NCBI RefSeq assembly: GCF_004349235.1
Contig: NZ_SMKY01000023.1
Coordinates: 1-57,661 of the forward strand
Origin: Actinomadura darangshiensis
GTDB lineage: Bacteria > Actinomycetota > Actinomycetes > Streptosporangiales > Streptosporangiaceae
Reading direction: 5' to 3'
Length of the DNA: 57,661 bases
A model generated the notes under the pieces. It saw nothing but the letters and a program-made list of their open reading frames with translations, did not search any database and had not been told where the DNA came from. Positions 15,485-24,431 of this stretch are shown here, piece after piece. Position 1 is the stretch's first letter. Every line of letters begins with the position of its first letter. The position numbers and the translations under genes were made by a program.

Positions 15485-16804
15485 TCACCACCAGCCGAAG
15501 GCGAGCCAGGTGAGCAGCGGCGCGATGGGGATGGAGACGAGGCCGTAGATGAGCAGCTGGCGGAACAGGCGGGGCCGCACCGCGGGTTCGGCGGCGCCGA
15601 GGATCAGGCCGCCGGTGATGCCGAGCGGGTTGATGTCGACCAGGACCGAGGCCAGCGCGAGGGCGAGCACGCCGCCGACCGGGGAGACGCCGTCGGCCAC
15701 CAGCGGGGGGAGCAGCGGCATGGTGGTGACGAACACCGCGATGGAGCTGGCGGCGAACGAGGTGACCCCGGCGATGTAGCAGAGCACCAGGAGGCTGAGC
15801 AGGGGCGATCCGTCCACCTTGAGGAAGTCGCTGATCTGCTTGAACGCGCCGATGTGCTGCATCAGGCCCACGTAGGTCAGCAGGCCGCCGATCAGCAGGA
15901 CGACGTTCCACGGGATCCTGGAGACGATCTCACTGGACGGCAGCCGGAACACCACCTGCAGGAGCAGCGCCGCGGTCAGGCCGAGGTAGCCCACGTTCAT
16001 GTCCCATCCGACCGACAGGACGACGACCGCGAGCATGCAGAGGACCGTGAAGGCGCGGACTCCGCGCGGCTCCCGTGTCTCCGCCGGCGCGGTGGCCACG
16101 ACCATCGCCGTCCCGCCCGAGCCGGCGGACGGGGACTCGGGTGCAGGGTCCGCCGGCGCGCCGGGACGGGACGGGGCGTCGATCCGCCCGCTCGGCAGGG
16201 CGCCGGTCCGCGTGCCGACCACGAGCAGGGCCGCGCACACGACCAGCCCGGTGACGAGCCCGCCGAGCAGGAACGTCACCGGCGCCGAGCCCGGCAGGCC
16301 GATGCCCTGCTTGTCGCTCAGCTCGCGCGCGGTGACGCCGTAGACGGCGAGCGGCGACAGCAGCCCGCTGATGATCCCGGTGACGCCGAGGACGGCCGCG
16401 ATCAGCGGCGAGATCCGGTGCCGCGCGGCGAAGCCGAGCGCGATCGGGGAGACGATGGCGGTCGCCGCCGCGGGCAGGGTGCCGACGGCGGTGAGCACGG
16501 CGCCGATCACGAAGGGGACCAGCACGATCAGCACCACGCGGCCGCGGACGAGCTTCAGCAGCAGGTCGAGCAGCCAGTCGAGGGTCCCGTTGAGCTGGGC
16601 GACGGCGAACAGCGCCGTCACCCCGACGATCAGCACGAAGAAGTCGGCGGGGAAGAACCCCGTCACGTCGTCGATCGCCACATCGGCGGCCAGGCCGAGC
16701 AGGAACGCGGCGGCGAAGGCGCCCAGCCCGAGGTCGAACGCGGGGATCAGGGTCGCCGCGAAGAGGGCGACCAGCACGATGATGGACAGGGTTGCCATGC
16801 TCAT
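15485..16804 (-). CDS. MatC-type dicarboxylate/malonate carrier family permease
   Basis: A 439-residue membrane protein with about 11-12 hydrophobic segments and a proline/serine/alanine-rich cytoplasmic-looking linker near the middle (about 205-240). The N-terminal half (GLAADVAIDDVTGFFPADFFVLIVGVTALF and GTLPAAATAIVSPIALGFAARHRISPL) resembles the MatC N-terminal domain of the ion transporter superfamily that includes malonate and citrate carriers. It starts 18 bases after the CoA-transferase gene on the same strand. The pair therefore probably imports a dicarboxylate and activates it as a CoA ester. Malonate is a reasonable guess from the family, not shown here. Confidence 0.8.
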   Translation of the reverse strand: MSMATLSIIVLVALFAATLIPAFDLGLGAFAAAFLLGLAADVAIDDVTGFFPADFFVLIVGVTALFAVAQLNGTLDWLLDLLLKLVRGRVVLIVLVPFVIGAVLTAVGTLPAAATAIVSPIALGFAARHRISPLIAAVLGVTGIISGLLSPLAVYGVTARELSDKQGIGLPGSAPVTFLLGGLVTGLVVCAALLVVGTRTGALPSGRIDAPSRPGAPADPAPESPSAGSGGTAMVVATAPAETREPRGVRAFTVLCMLAVVVLSVGWDMNVGYLGLTAALLLQVVFRLPSSEIVSRIPWNVVLLIGGLLTYVGLMQHIGAFKQISDFLKVDGSPLLSLLVLCYIAGVTSFAASSIAVFVTTMPLLPPLVADGVSPVGGVLALALASVLVDINPLGITGGLILGAAEPAVRPRLFRQLLIYGLVSIPIAPLLTWLAFGWW

Positions 16805-16822
16805 GGGCGGGTTCTTTCTCGG

Positions 16823-18010
16823 TCAGACCACGCCTCGGTGGCGCAGGTCGTCGATCTCCGGGTCCCCGAGCCCGGCGAGGTCTCGCAGTACCTCGGCGGT
16901 GTGCTCGCCGAGGGCCGGCGCGGCGCGGCCGATCGCGCCGTCGAAGCCGGAGAAGCGGCCGGCCGGCGCCTGCATGAGGTGCCGGCGGCCGGTGCGCTCG
17001 TCCACCACCTCCACCACCGATCCGCGGGCGCGGATGTGCGGGTCGGCGCAGATGTCGGCCGCGGTGTTCACCGGGCCGGCCGCGACCCCGGCGTCCCGCA
17101 GCAGCGCCATCAGCGGGTCGAGGTCGTGCGCGGCGACGAAGGCGGCGACGCGGCCCTCGATCTCCTCGCGGTGCTCCAGCCGGGCGGTCATGGAGTCGTG
17201 GACGGCGAGGTCCGCGGCGTCCATGACCTTGACCAGGCGGCGCCACATCTGCTCGGTCGAGGCGGGCAGCGCCAGCCAGCGGCCGTCGCGGGTCCGGTAG
17301 AGGCTGTTCGGGCTGATGTGCGGGTTCTGGTTGCCCTGGCGCTCCCGGTTCGCGCCGGTCGCGCCGTACTCGACGACGAAGTCCTCCATCATCCGCAGCA
17401 ATGGTTCGTAGAGCGGGATGTCGGCCAGCTGGGCCTCGCCGGTGAGGTCCCGCTGGCGCAGCGCGAGCATGGCGGCGAACGCCGCGTAGATGCCGGTGAC
17501 GCCGTCGGCCACGGGGTAGCCGGCGAAGACCGGCGGACGTTCCGGGTCGCCCGTGCGGTGGGTCAGGCCCGCGAACGCCTCCGCGACGCGCGCGAAGCCG
17601 GGGCGGTCGGCGTAGGGGCCGGTGCGCCCGAACGCGCTCACGTGGACCATCACCAGGTCCGGCCGGTAGGCCCGGAGGTCGTCGAAGTCGATGCGGAACC
17701 GGCGCAGCGTCGCCGGGCGGAAGTTGGTCACCACGATGTCCGCGGCGGCGGCCAGCCGGCCGACCAGATCGGCCGCCTCGGGGCGGTGCAGGTCGATCGT
17801 GACGCTCCGCTTGGCGCGGGCCAGCATCGCCCAGGCGGCCGACTCGCCGTCGTCCTCCAGCGGCGGGTAGCGGCGCGCCGGGTCGCCCTCGGCGGGATGC
17901 TCGATCTTGACGACCTCGGCGCCGAACTCGCCGAGCAGCGAGGACGCCAGGGGGCCGGCCAGGATCGTCGACACGTCCAGGACGCGCACTCCGCGCAGCG
18001 GACCGGGCAA
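16823..18010 (-). CDS. CaiB/BaiF (class III) acyl-CoA transferase
   Basis: A protein of about 395 residues in family III of CoA transferases. Recognisable segments include LRGVRVLDVSTILAGPLASSLLGEFGAEVVKIE, the NFRP motif, GRTGPYADRPGFARVAEAF, and AGYPVADGVTGIYAAFAAMLAL containing the Asp that forms the aspartyl-CoA anhydride in this family. ATG 18037 has no ribosome site. A TTG at 18010 has AAGGAA seven bases upstream and gives the typical N-terminus (M)PGPLRGVRVLD, so the TTG is preferred. It shares a transcript with the MatC-type carrier and is divergent from a LysR gene that probably controls both. The CoA donor and acceptor are unknown. Confidence 0.85.
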   Translation of the reverse strand: MPGPLRGVRVLDVSTILAGPLASSLLGEFGAEVVKIEHPAEGDPARRYPPLEDDGESAAWAMLARAKRSVTIDLHRPEAADLVGRLAAAADIVVTNFRPATLRRFRIDFDDLRAYRPDLVMVHVSAFGRTGPYADRPGFARVAEAFAGLTHRTGDPERPPVFAGYPVADGVTGIYAAFAAMLALRQRDLTGEAQLADIPLYEPLLRMMEDFVVEYGATGANRERQGNQNPHISPNSLYRTRDGRWLALPASTEQMWRRLVKVMDAADLAVHDSMTARLEHREEIEGRVAAFVAAHDLDPLMALLRDAGVAAGPVNTAADICADPHIRARGSVVEVVDERTGRRHLMQAPAGRFSGFDGAIGRAAPALGEHTAEVLRDLAGLGDPEIDDLRHRGVV

Positions 18011-18132
18011 TGGGAATTCCTTCCACGTACGGGTCATCGGTCAGGGCCGGAAACCGGCCTCCGCCAACATGCCCCGTCGTCGGGACGCTGGGGAAGATGT
18101 ATTCGCAGCTCACAGGTGAAAGGTTTTCCATT

Positions 18133-18138
18133 TATAGT
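18133..18138 (+). promoter_or_regulatory. Candidate -10 box, leaderless start of LysR gene
   Basis: TATAGT ends so that the expected transcription start (seven bases on) is the G of the GTG at 18145. No ribosome site is present in the AT-richer stretch before it. The 134-base gap to the divergent CoA-transferase start is the natural place for a LysR binding site, but I could not pick a convincing T-N11-A palindrome. Confidence 0.5.
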
Positions 18139-18144
18139 GGCCCC

Positions 18145-19044
18145 GTGCGGGTGGAACGGGCGCGGTACTTCCTGGCCGCCGTCGAGACCGGGTCGCTGCG
18201 CGCGGCCGCCGCGAAGTGCGGCGTCAGCCAGCCCACCATCGGGCAGCAGATCGCGCTGCTGGAGGAGGACCTCGACGTCGTCCTGCTCACCCGCGGGCGG
18301 CACGGCGTGCGGCCGACCCCGGCCGGCCGGGCCCTGGTCGAACCGCTCGGACGGCTCGTCGCCGCCGAGGACGCGGTGCGCGCGTCGGCCATGGAGTCGA
18401 GCGGCGCCTACCGCGGCCGGGTCGGGATCGGCGGCGTCTCGGTGACCGCGGAGACGATCATCGCGCCGGTCGTCGGACGGCTGCGGGAGCGGCATCCGGG
18501 GCTGCGGTTCACCGTCCGCGAGGGCGCCTCGGCCGCCATCGAGGCCGCCGTGCTGGACGGCGAGCTGGACTTCGGCGTCGTCACCATGCCGGTGGGCCCG
18601 GCCGCGCCGGGGCTGCACCGGATACCGCTCGTCTCCGCTCCGGTGGGCGTCTGCATGCGGACCGGCCATCCGCTGGCCGGGCGCGGCCACGTCCACTGGC
18701 GCGACCTGGAGACCTGGCCGATCGTCACCATGCGGGCGGGCACCGTCCTGTGGGAGATGCTGCACCGGCACATGGCCGCCCCTGATGTCGTCATCCAGGC
18801 CATGTCGGCGCGCACCGTCAAGGTGATGGTCGCCCGGGGGGCGGGGCTCGGCATCCTCGCCGGGTTCGAGACCTCGGCCGACATCGCCGACCTGGTGTGG
18901 CTGCCGCTGCGCGACGCGCCGCCCGTCCAGCTGTGCCTGACGCAGCGGCGGGACGGCCGGCCGTCGCCGTCCGCGCTCATCGTCCGGCGGCTCATCCGGG
19001 CCGAGGCCGACGAGCTGGCAGAACGCGAGGAACGCCGCCCCTGA
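18145..19044 (+). CDS. LysR-family transcriptional regulator
   Basis: A 299-residue LTTR. The winged helix-turn-helix (VERARYFLAAVETGSLRAAAAKCGVSQPTIGQQIALLEEDL) occupies residues 1-60, followed by the linker helix and a substrate-binding domain with two alpha/beta lobes. GTG 18145 is chosen because it gives the standard LysR N-terminus and follows a -10 box at leaderless spacing; a longer open frame back to 18010 lacks support. It is divergent from the CoA-transferase/MatC pair, the usual arrangement for an LTTR activating a neighbouring catabolic operon in response to its substrate. A strong inverted repeat overlaps its stop codon. Confidence 0.9.
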   Translation: MRVERARYFLAAVETGSLRAAAAKCGVSQPTIGQQIALLEEDLDVVLLTRGRHGVRPTPAGRALVEPLGRLVAAEDAVRASAMESSGAYRGRVGIGGVSVTAETIIAPVVGRLRERHPGLRFTVREGASAAIEAAVLDGELDFGVVTMPVGPAAPGLHRIPLVSAPVGVCMRTGHPLAGRGHVHWRDLETWPIVTMRAGTVLWEMLHRHMAAPDVVIQAMSARTVKVMVARGAGLGILAGFETSADIADLVWLPLRDAPPVQLCLTQRRDGRPSPSALIVRRLIRAEADELAEREERRP

Positions 19045-19085
19045 CGGGCCACCTGGGGACGGTGTGGGTTGTGGCCCGTCAGGGG
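19038..19085. terminator. Bidirectional stem-loop between convergent genes
   Basis: CCCCTGACGGGCCAC (19038-19052) and GTGGCCCGTCAGGGG (19071-19085) are perfect 15-bp inverted arms separated by 18 bases. The left arm includes the LysR stop codon, and the repeat lies between the convergent LysR and hydrolase genes, so it can terminate both transcripts. There is no T-run, which is usual for actinobacterial terminators. Confidence 0.8.
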
Positions 19086-19118
19086 TGCGGCCTCCGGATT
19101 GGACTCGGGGTGCTCCGA

Positions 19119-20504
19119 TCAGCCGATCGAGCAGGTGTTGACCACGTCGCCGGACGTCTGGCGCGGGATGGTGGCGCTCGGCGAGGGCGCCTGGCCGCCG
19201 CGCGGGGCCGTCCAGCGTTCGAGGGCCTCGAAGGCCGTCCGCATGCAGGGAAGCAGCGGCCGCATCCTGTCGGGGAACATGTCGTACTCGATGTCCAGGT
19301 GGGAGGCGCCGCCGATCCGGTAGTAGCGGTGCAGCGCGCCCCTGCCCTGCGCACGGATCTTCCGGTCGTAGGCGTCACCGTGGACCCTGATCGGCAGCAG
19401 GGTGTCCAGCGTGCCCTGCACCGTGATCATCGGCTTGCCGATGCGGCCCGACATCCCCAGCCGCTTCACCGTCCGGTGGACGCTCCTCGGACGCGAGTAG
19501 TAGCGGTAGTCGGTGTCGCAGTTCGGCGTGCCGCTCTTGCAGTACGGGATGCCGGCTTCCAGGTCACCGTCGTAGGCGGGGTCGACTTCCTCGCGGTAGA
19601 TGCGCTGCGTGTTGTCCCAGATGGCCCCGTAGTTGAAGTCCCACAGGAACTCCGAACCGGGGGCGAAGCCGGCCCTCAGCATCGCGGCGTGCGCCTTGGG
19701 GTCGCCGGTCGCGGCGTACTTCGGGTAGTTGCGCAGCGCCACCGGCAGGTAGACCAGGGCGTTGTTCCCGTCGTCCTTCGGCCAGTACGTGCCTTCGGCG
19801 TCCAGGCCGCCGTCGTACAGCTCGGGGTGGTTCTCCAGGGCCCAGCGCACCATCTGGCCGCCGTTGGAGATGCCCGCCGCGTACGTCTTGCGCAACGGCC
19901 TGCGGTAGTGGCGGGCGACGGTCGCCTTGGCCGCGACGGTGACCTGGATCATCCGCCTGTACCACTCCGCGATGGCGTCGCCGGGGCGCTTGCCGTCCCG
20001 GTAGAACTGGTTGCCGTTGCTGCCCTTGTCGGTCGAGGCGAAGGCGTACCCCTTCGCCAGCACCCAGTCGGAGATGGTGAAGTCGTTGGCGTACTGGCGG
20101 CGCGTCCCCGGCGCCCCGGCGACGACGAGGCCGCCGTTCCAGTGCTCCGGGAGGCGGATCACGAACTGGGAGTCGTGGTTCCAGCCGTGGGTCGTGTTGA
20201 ACGTGGAGTCGTCCCGGAAGTAGCCGTCGATCTGGATGCCCGGCACTCCGCTCGGGTTCCGGGTGGCCGCCGCGTTGAGCCCCTGCCAGTCGGCCTTGTC
20301 GGTGTGGCCCGAGGCGACCGTGCCGGCGGTGGTCAGATCGTCCAGGCAGGCGGCGATCTGGTGCTCGGCTCCGGGGACGTGGACCCGGCCCATGTGCGCG
20401 CAGCGGGTGTCCGCCTGGGCGGACGGCCCGGCCACGACCAGGGGCGCCGCCAAGAGCGACCCGAGCAGGGCCGAGACGGCGGAGGATCTGCGAAGGACGG
20501 GCAT
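19119..20504 (-). CDS. Secreted alpha/beta hydrolase, tannase/3HB-oligomer-hydrolase-like
   Basis: A 461-residue exported protein. The signal peptide (LRRSSAVSALLGSLLAAPLVVAG) ends near SAQA|D (about 32). The catalytic-type nucleophile motif is AAGISNGGQMVRWALE (GISNG), with GAPGTRR and FASTDKGSNGN around the active-site entry, and a late Asp (VQGTLDTLLPI) and His (GGASHLD). Cys residues at both termini could form a disulfide. The size and the long insertion after the nucleophile recall tannase/feruloyl esterases and D-3-hydroxybutyrate oligomer hydrolases. It converges on the LysR gene and is divergent from the branched-chain ABC operon. The substrate cannot be told by eye. Confidence 0.75.
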   Translation of the reverse strand: MPVLRRSSAVSALLGSLLAAPLVVAGPSAQADTRCAHMGRVHVPGAEHQIAACLDDLTTAGTVASGHTDKADWQGLNAAATRNPSGVPGIQIDGYFRDDSTFNTTHGWNHDSQFVIRLPEHWNGGLVVAGAPGTRRQYANDFTISDWVLAKGYAFASTDKGSNGNQFYRDGKRPGDAIAEWYRRMIQVTVAAKATVARHYRRPLRKTYAAGISNGGQMVRWALENHPELYDGGLDAEGTYWPKDDGNNALVYLPVALRNYPKYAATGDPKAHAAMLRAGFAPGSEFLWDFNYGAIWDNTQRIYREEVDPAYDGDLEAGIPYCKSGTPNCDTDYRYYSRPRSVHRTVKRLGMSGRIGKPMITVQGTLDTLLPIRVHGDAYDRKIRAQGRGALHRYYRIGGASHLDIEYDMFPDRMRPLLPCMRTAFEALERWTAPRGGQAPSPSATIPRQTSGDVVNTCSIG

Positions 20505-20770
20505 GTGCGGCTCCCTGGGGTGGGAAACGGGGCACGTCGGTCAGCCCCGTGAGTGGTTGCCATGCTGATCGACCGCCCGCGGGCGGAGCCACGTCGGCGA
20601 GCACACTCTTCACCGGCCTCCTGTGTGTCTTCGGCGGTGTGCGCCGCCTCATATCGGGCGGCCTGAATATGTGGCCGGTCACCTGGTCCGATGGCCCGGC
20701 CGCGCCTAGCGTTCACGGTCACGGCGTCCCGGTGTGGCTTGGGTCACGCCAAGACGCGTGAGGAGGGCGC
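20505..20770. other. Divergent intergenic region, hydrolase / branched-chain ABC operon
   Basis: These 266 bases hold no convincing gene. They contain a 14-bp GC palindrome CCGCCCGCGGGCGG (20573-20586), an AT-richer patch around 20650-20675 that may carry promoters, and two copies of GGTCACG about 30 bases apart (near 20717 and 20749), shortly before the ribosome site of the ABC operon. None matches an operator I can name. Confidence 0.4.
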
Positions 20771-21568
20771 ATGGGAGAACGTCCCACGGAGACCGGGAGC
20801 GGCGCCGTCCTGGAGGCGCCCGTCCTGAAGGCACGGGGTCTGGTGCGGGAGTTCCGCGGCTTCCGGGCCGTGGACGGCGTGGACCTGGACGTGGCCGAGG
20901 GCGGCGTGCACGCGCTGGTCGGCCCGAACGGCGCCGGCAAGACGACGCTGTTCAACCTGCTCACCGGATTCCTGAAACCGACGGCGGGCAGCGTCCGGCT
21001 CGGCGAGCACGAGCTGGCCGGCCGCAGCCCCGAGTCGATCACCCGGCTGGGGGTGGCGCGCTCGTTCCAGATCACCAGCCTGTTCGCGGAGCTGACCCCG
21101 CGCCGGCATGTGGAGCTGGCCCTCGCGAGCCCCACCGGGCTGGGCTGGCGGTTCTGGCGGTCGGACAAGGCGCTCGGCCGCTTCTCGGCACGCGCCGGGG
21201 AACTGCTCGACGAGGCGGGCCTGTCCGGCCACGCCGACGTCCCCGCGGGATCGCTGTCGTACGGGAGCAAGCGGGCGCTGGAGCTGGCGCTCGCCCTCGC
21301 GCTCGACCCCAAGGTCCTGCTGCTGGACGAGCCCACCGCCGGCATGGGCGTCGAAGACGTGGACCGCACCATCGAGCTCGTCCGCAGGATCCGTGCCGGC
21401 CGCACCGTCGTCCTGGTCGAGCACAACATGAACGTGGTCGCGAGCCTCGCCGACCGGGTGACGGTCCTGCAGCACGGCAAGGTGCTGGTCGAGGGGCCGT
21501 ACGCCGAGATCCGCCATGACGAGCGCGTCATCACCGCCTACCTCGGAGACTCCCATGCTGCGCATTGA
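20771..21568 (+). CDS. livG: Branched-chain amino acid-type ABC transporter ATPase LivG
   Basis: A 265-residue ATPase of the LivG subfamily. Walker A is GPNGAGKTT; the LivG-type stretch GVARSFQITSLFAELT carries the Q-loop. The signature is the divergent LSYGSKR instead of LSGGQQR; Walker B is LLLDEPTAGMG and the H-loop VEHNMNVV. The ATG follows GAGGAGGGCGC, a strong ribosome site. It is the first gene of a five-gene unit (livG, livF, binding lipoprotein, livH, livM), an unusual order with both ATPases first. The altered signature still keeps the Ser and should be active. Confidence 0.92.
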   Translation: MGERPTETGSGAVLEAPVLKARGLVREFRGFRAVDGVDLDVAEGGVHALVGPNGAGKTTLFNLLTGFLKPTAGSVRLGEHELAGRSPESITRLGVARSFQITSLFAELTPRRHVELALASPTGLGWRFWRSDKALGRFSARAGELLDEAGLSGHADVPAGSLSYGSKRALELALALALDPKVLLLDEPTAGMGVEDVDRTIELVRRIRAGRTVVLVEHNMNVVASLADRVTVLQHGKVLVEGPYAEIRHDERVITAYLGDSHAAH

Positions 21569-22256
21569 CGGGTTGTCCGCCTGGTACGGCGAGGCGCAGG
21601 CCCTGCGCGAGGTGTCGATGCACGTCGCCGAGGGCGAGATCGTCACGCTGGTCGGACGCAACGGCGCGGGCAAGACCACGCTGCTGCGCTGCCTGATGGG
21701 GCTGCACGGCGCCCACGGCCGGACCGCCGGCACGGTCTCCCTGTTCGACGACGACATCACCAAACTCGCCGGCCACGCGAGGGCCCGCCGCGGCCTGGGC
21801 TATGTCCCGGACGACCGCGGCATCTTCGCCACGCTCTCCGTCGAGGAGAACCTGACCTTGCCGCCCAAGATGGGCCCCGACCCTTGGTCGCTGGAGCGGG
21901 TGTACGAGACGTTCCCGATGCTGCGGGAGCGGCGCCGGTTCCCCGGGACGAAGCTGTCGGGCGGTGAGCAGCAGATGCTCGCGCTGGCCCGGGTGCTGCG
22001 GACCGGCGCCCGGCTGCTGCTGTGCGACGAGCCGACCGAGGGCCTGTCGCCGCTGATCGTCCAGCGGATCGGCGAGATCCTCCGCGAGGTCAGGGCGGCC
22101 GGGGTGACCGTGCTGCTCATCGAGCAGAACGTGCACTTCGCCGCGTCCGTCGCCGACCGCCACTACCTGCTCGCCGAGGGCCGGATCGTCGAGTCGCTGG
22201 ACTCCGCGCAGGTCCGCGAGCGCGAGCACGAGCTCCTCGAATACCTCGGAATCTGA
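21555..22256 (+). CDS. livF: Branched-chain amino acid-type ABC transporter ATPase LivF
   Basis: A 233-residue LivF-subfamily ATPase with Walker A GRNGAGKTT, the family stretch GLGYVPDDRGIFATLSVEENL, signature LSGGEQQM, Walker B LLLCDEPTEGLSP and H-loop IEQNV. ATG 21555 overlaps the end of livG by 14 bases and gives the typical start MLRIDGLSAWYGEAQAL; a frame extension upstream to 21516 lies inside livG. It pairs with LivG to power the HAAT-family importer encoded downstream. Confidence 0.93.
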   Translation: MLRIDGLSAWYGEAQALREVSMHVAEGEIVTLVGRNGAGKTTLLRCLMGLHGAHGRTAGTVSLFDDDITKLAGHARARRGLGYVPDDRGIFATLSVEENLTLPPKMGPDPWSLERVYETFPMLRERRRFPGTKLSGGEQQMLALARVLRTGARLLLCDEPTEGLSPLIVQRIGEILREVRAAGVTVLLIEQNVHFAASVADRHYLLAEGRIVESLDSAQVREREHELLEYLGI

Positions 22257-22313
22257 CGACCACCCCCGGAACCCGAAGACGGCCGAGAGCCTGGGCACGA
22301 AGGAGACGCCGGA

Positions 22314-23555
22314 ATGAGAAACATGCGCTGGAGCGGCGGCCTGGCCGTCGCGGGGCTGCTGCTGGCCGGCTGCGGGGGCGGGCCCGGCGGCGGCGGAGGC
22401 AAGATCAGCAACGACAAGATCGTGCTGGCCGTGCTGAACGACCAGTCGGGCATCTACGCCGACACCTCCGGCCGCCGGTCGGTCGAGGCCGTCAAGATGG
22501 CGGTGGCCGACTTCAAGGCCAAGTACGGCGACAAGGCGGTGACCGACAAGATCGAGGTCCTGTCCGCCGACCACCAGAACAAGCCGGAGATCGCCAACTC
22601 CAAGGCGCAGGAGCTCTACGACCGGCAGCACGCCGACGTGATCCTGGACGTGCCGACCTCCTCCGCCGCGTTCGCCGTGGCCACCACCGCCAAGAACAAG
22701 AAGAAGGTGTTCATCGACGTCGGCGCCGCGAGCACCGAACTCGAAGGCAAGCAGTGCAACAAGTACACCTTCCACTACGGCTACAACAGCTACATGCTCG
22801 CCCACAGCACCGGCGCCGAGGTGACCAAGGACGGCGGCAAGAGCTGGTACATCGTCTACCCGGACTACGCGTTCGGGCAGGACATGCAGAAGACGTTCAG
22901 CACGGCGATCAAAGAAGCGGGCGGGACGGTGGTCAAGACCGACCCGACGCCGTTCCCGAACGACAACTTCTCCACGTTCCTGCTCAAGGCGCCCGGCCTG
23001 AACCCGAAGCCGAAGGTGCTCGGCACCATGCACGCGGGCGGTGACCTGGTCAACCTGGTGAAGCAGTACAACGAGTACAAGCTCCGCGACAAGGGCGTCG
23101 ACCTCGCGGTCGGGCTGCTGGTCATCAGCGACATCCACTCGCTCGGACCGGACGCGCTGGCCGGGACCCGCTACACCGACATGTGGTACTGGAACCTCGA
23201 CGGCACGGCCCGCACCTGGGCCGACAAGTTCCAGGCCAAGGCGGGTGTGCGCCCCACCTCCAACATGGCCGGCAACTACTCGGCCGCCCTGCAGTACCTG
23301 GAGGCCGTGCAGCGCGGCGGAAGCGACAAGTCCGACGAGGTGGTCAAGCAGCTGGAGGGCCACAAGTTCGACGACGTGTTCGCCCGGCACGCCACCATCC
23401 GCGCCAAGGACCACCTGCTGCTGCACGACGCGTACCTGGGGCAGGTGAAGCCGGCCAGCGAGGTCAAGGAGCCGTGGGACTACGTGAAGGTGCTGAAGAC
23501 GATCCCGGCGGCGGAGGCGTTCCAGCCGCAGCCCGATCCGTCGTGCAGCCTGTGA
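22314..23555 (+). CDS. Branched-chain-type ABC transporter substrate-binding lipoprotein
   Basis: A 413-residue type I periplasmic-binding-fold protein (Peripla_BP_6). The signal peptide has a lipobox LLAG|C (Cys about 20) followed by a Gly-rich tether. The body begins KIVLAVLNDQSGIYADTSGRRSVEAVKMAV, the usual first strand and helix. Long Lys-rich surfaces and a C-terminal Cys (PSCSL) are notable. An AAGGAG site precedes the ATG. Actinobacterial proteins of this type often bind carboxylates or aromatic acids instead of amino acids, and the ligand is not evident. The gene separates the ATPase genes from the permease genes. Confidence 0.9.
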   Translation: MRNMRWSGGLAVAGLLLAGCGGGPGGGGGKISNDKIVLAVLNDQSGIYADTSGRRSVEAVKMAVADFKAKYGDKAVTDKIEVLSADHQNKPEIANSKAQELYDRQHADVILDVPTSSAAFAVATTAKNKKKVFIDVGAASTELEGKQCNKYTFHYGYNSYMLAHSTGAEVTKDGGKSWYIVYPDYAFGQDMQKTFSTAIKEAGGTVVKTDPTPFPNDNFSTFLLKAPGLNPKPKVLGTMHAGGDLVNLVKQYNEYKLRDKGVDLAVGLLVISDIHSLGPDALAGTRYTDMWYWNLDGTARTWADKFQAKAGVRPTSNMAGNYSAALQYLEAVQRGGSDKSDEVVKQLEGHKFDDVFARHATIRAKDHLLLHDAYLGQVKPASEVKEPWDYVKVLKTIPAAEAFQPQPDPSCSL

Positions 23556-23567
23556 GGCGGGCCTGAC

Positions 23568-24431
23568 GTGCTGCAACAGGCGTTCAACGGGCTGGTTGGC
23601 GGGGCGTTCTACGCCCTGCTCGCCCTCGGCCTGGCCGTCATCTTCGGCATGCTGGGCGTGGTCAACCTCTCGCACGGCGCGTTCTACATGCTCGGCGCCT
23701 TCGGGGCGTTCATCGCGCTCGACTCGTTCGGGCTGAACTTCTGGCTGTCGCTGGTGCTCGTCCCGCCGCTGCTGGGGCTGGCCGGGGTCGTGCTGGAGCG
23801 GCTGTTCGTCCGGCGGCTGACACCGCTGGACCCGCTCTACAACTTCCTGTTCACCTTCGGGCTGGCACTCATCCTGCAAGACCTGGTGAAGCGTCAGTAC
23901 GGAGTGAACTCCCAGCAGTACCCCCGGCCGTCGCAGCTGGACGGCACGGTCGACCTCGGGCTGTTCACCTACCCCGCCTACCAGGTGTTCGTCCTGGGGG
24001 TGTCGGCGCTGACGTGCCTCGCGGTGTGGCTCGTCCTCACCCGCAGCCGGGTCGGGATGATCGTCCGGGCGGCGACCGAGCGGCCCGAGCTGACCCGCGC
24101 CCTCGGCATCGACGTCGGCCGCTGGGTGACCCCGGTGTTCGGCTTCGGGATCGCGCTCGCCGCGTTCGCCGGGGTCCTCGCCGCGCCGATGCGGGCCGTC
24201 AACCCGCTGATGGGCTCGGACCTGATCATCACCGTCTTCGCGGTGGTGGTGATCGGCGGGCTGGGCTCGGTGTTCGGCTCGGTCGCCGCGGGCTTCGCCG
24301 TCGGGCTGGTCTCGGCGCTCGGCAACCTGTACATCCCGTCGCTCTCGCAGACGCTGGTGTTCATCCTCATGGCCGCCGTGCTGCTGTGGCGCCCGGCCGG
24401 CCTGTTCGGACGCGAGGAGGCGTTCCGTTGA
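23568..24431 (+). CDS. livH: Branched-chain-type ABC transporter permease LivH
   Basis: A 287-residue polytopic protein with a GTG start, about eight hydrophobic segments, and the LivH landmarks FNGLVGGAFYALLALGLAVIFGMLGVVNLSHGAFYMLGAF at the N-terminus and RALGIDVGRWVTPVFGFGIALAAFAGVLAAP in the coupling region. Its stop codon is overlapped by the next gene's TTG start (TTGA). It is one half of the transmembrane heterodimer with LivM. Confidence 0.93.
   Translation: MLQQAFNGLVGGAFYALLALGLAVIFGMLGVVNLSHGAFYMLGAFGAFIALDSFGLNFWLSLVLVPPLLGLAGVVLERLFVRRLTPLDPLYNFLFTFGLALILQDLVKRQYGVNSQQYPRPSQLDGTVDLGLFTYPAYQVFVLGVSALTCLAVWLVLTRSRVGMIVRAATERPELTRALGIDVGRWVTPVFGFGIALAAFAGVLAAPMRAVNPLMGSDLIITVFAVVVIGGLGSVFGSVAAGFAVGLVSALGNLYIPSLSQTLVFILMAAVLLWRPAGLFGREEAFR

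Noticed and set aside
15104..18445. A 1113-codon open frame on the plus strand
   Set aside because: Only its first ~120 codons are MFS-like. The rest runs antisense to the carrier and CoA-transferase genes and has the Arg/Asp/Gly/Gln-rich composition of a GC-bias shadow.
19119..20504. Calling the secreted hydrolase a feruloyl esterase or tannase outright
   Set aside because: The nucleophile motif and layout fit, but 3-hydroxybutyrate oligomer hydrolases share them and no substrate-specific residues could be verified by eye.
21531..23879. A 782-codon minus-strand frame over the Liv-type operon
   Set aside because: Antisense shadow of livF, the binding lipoprotein and livH, with no domain content.
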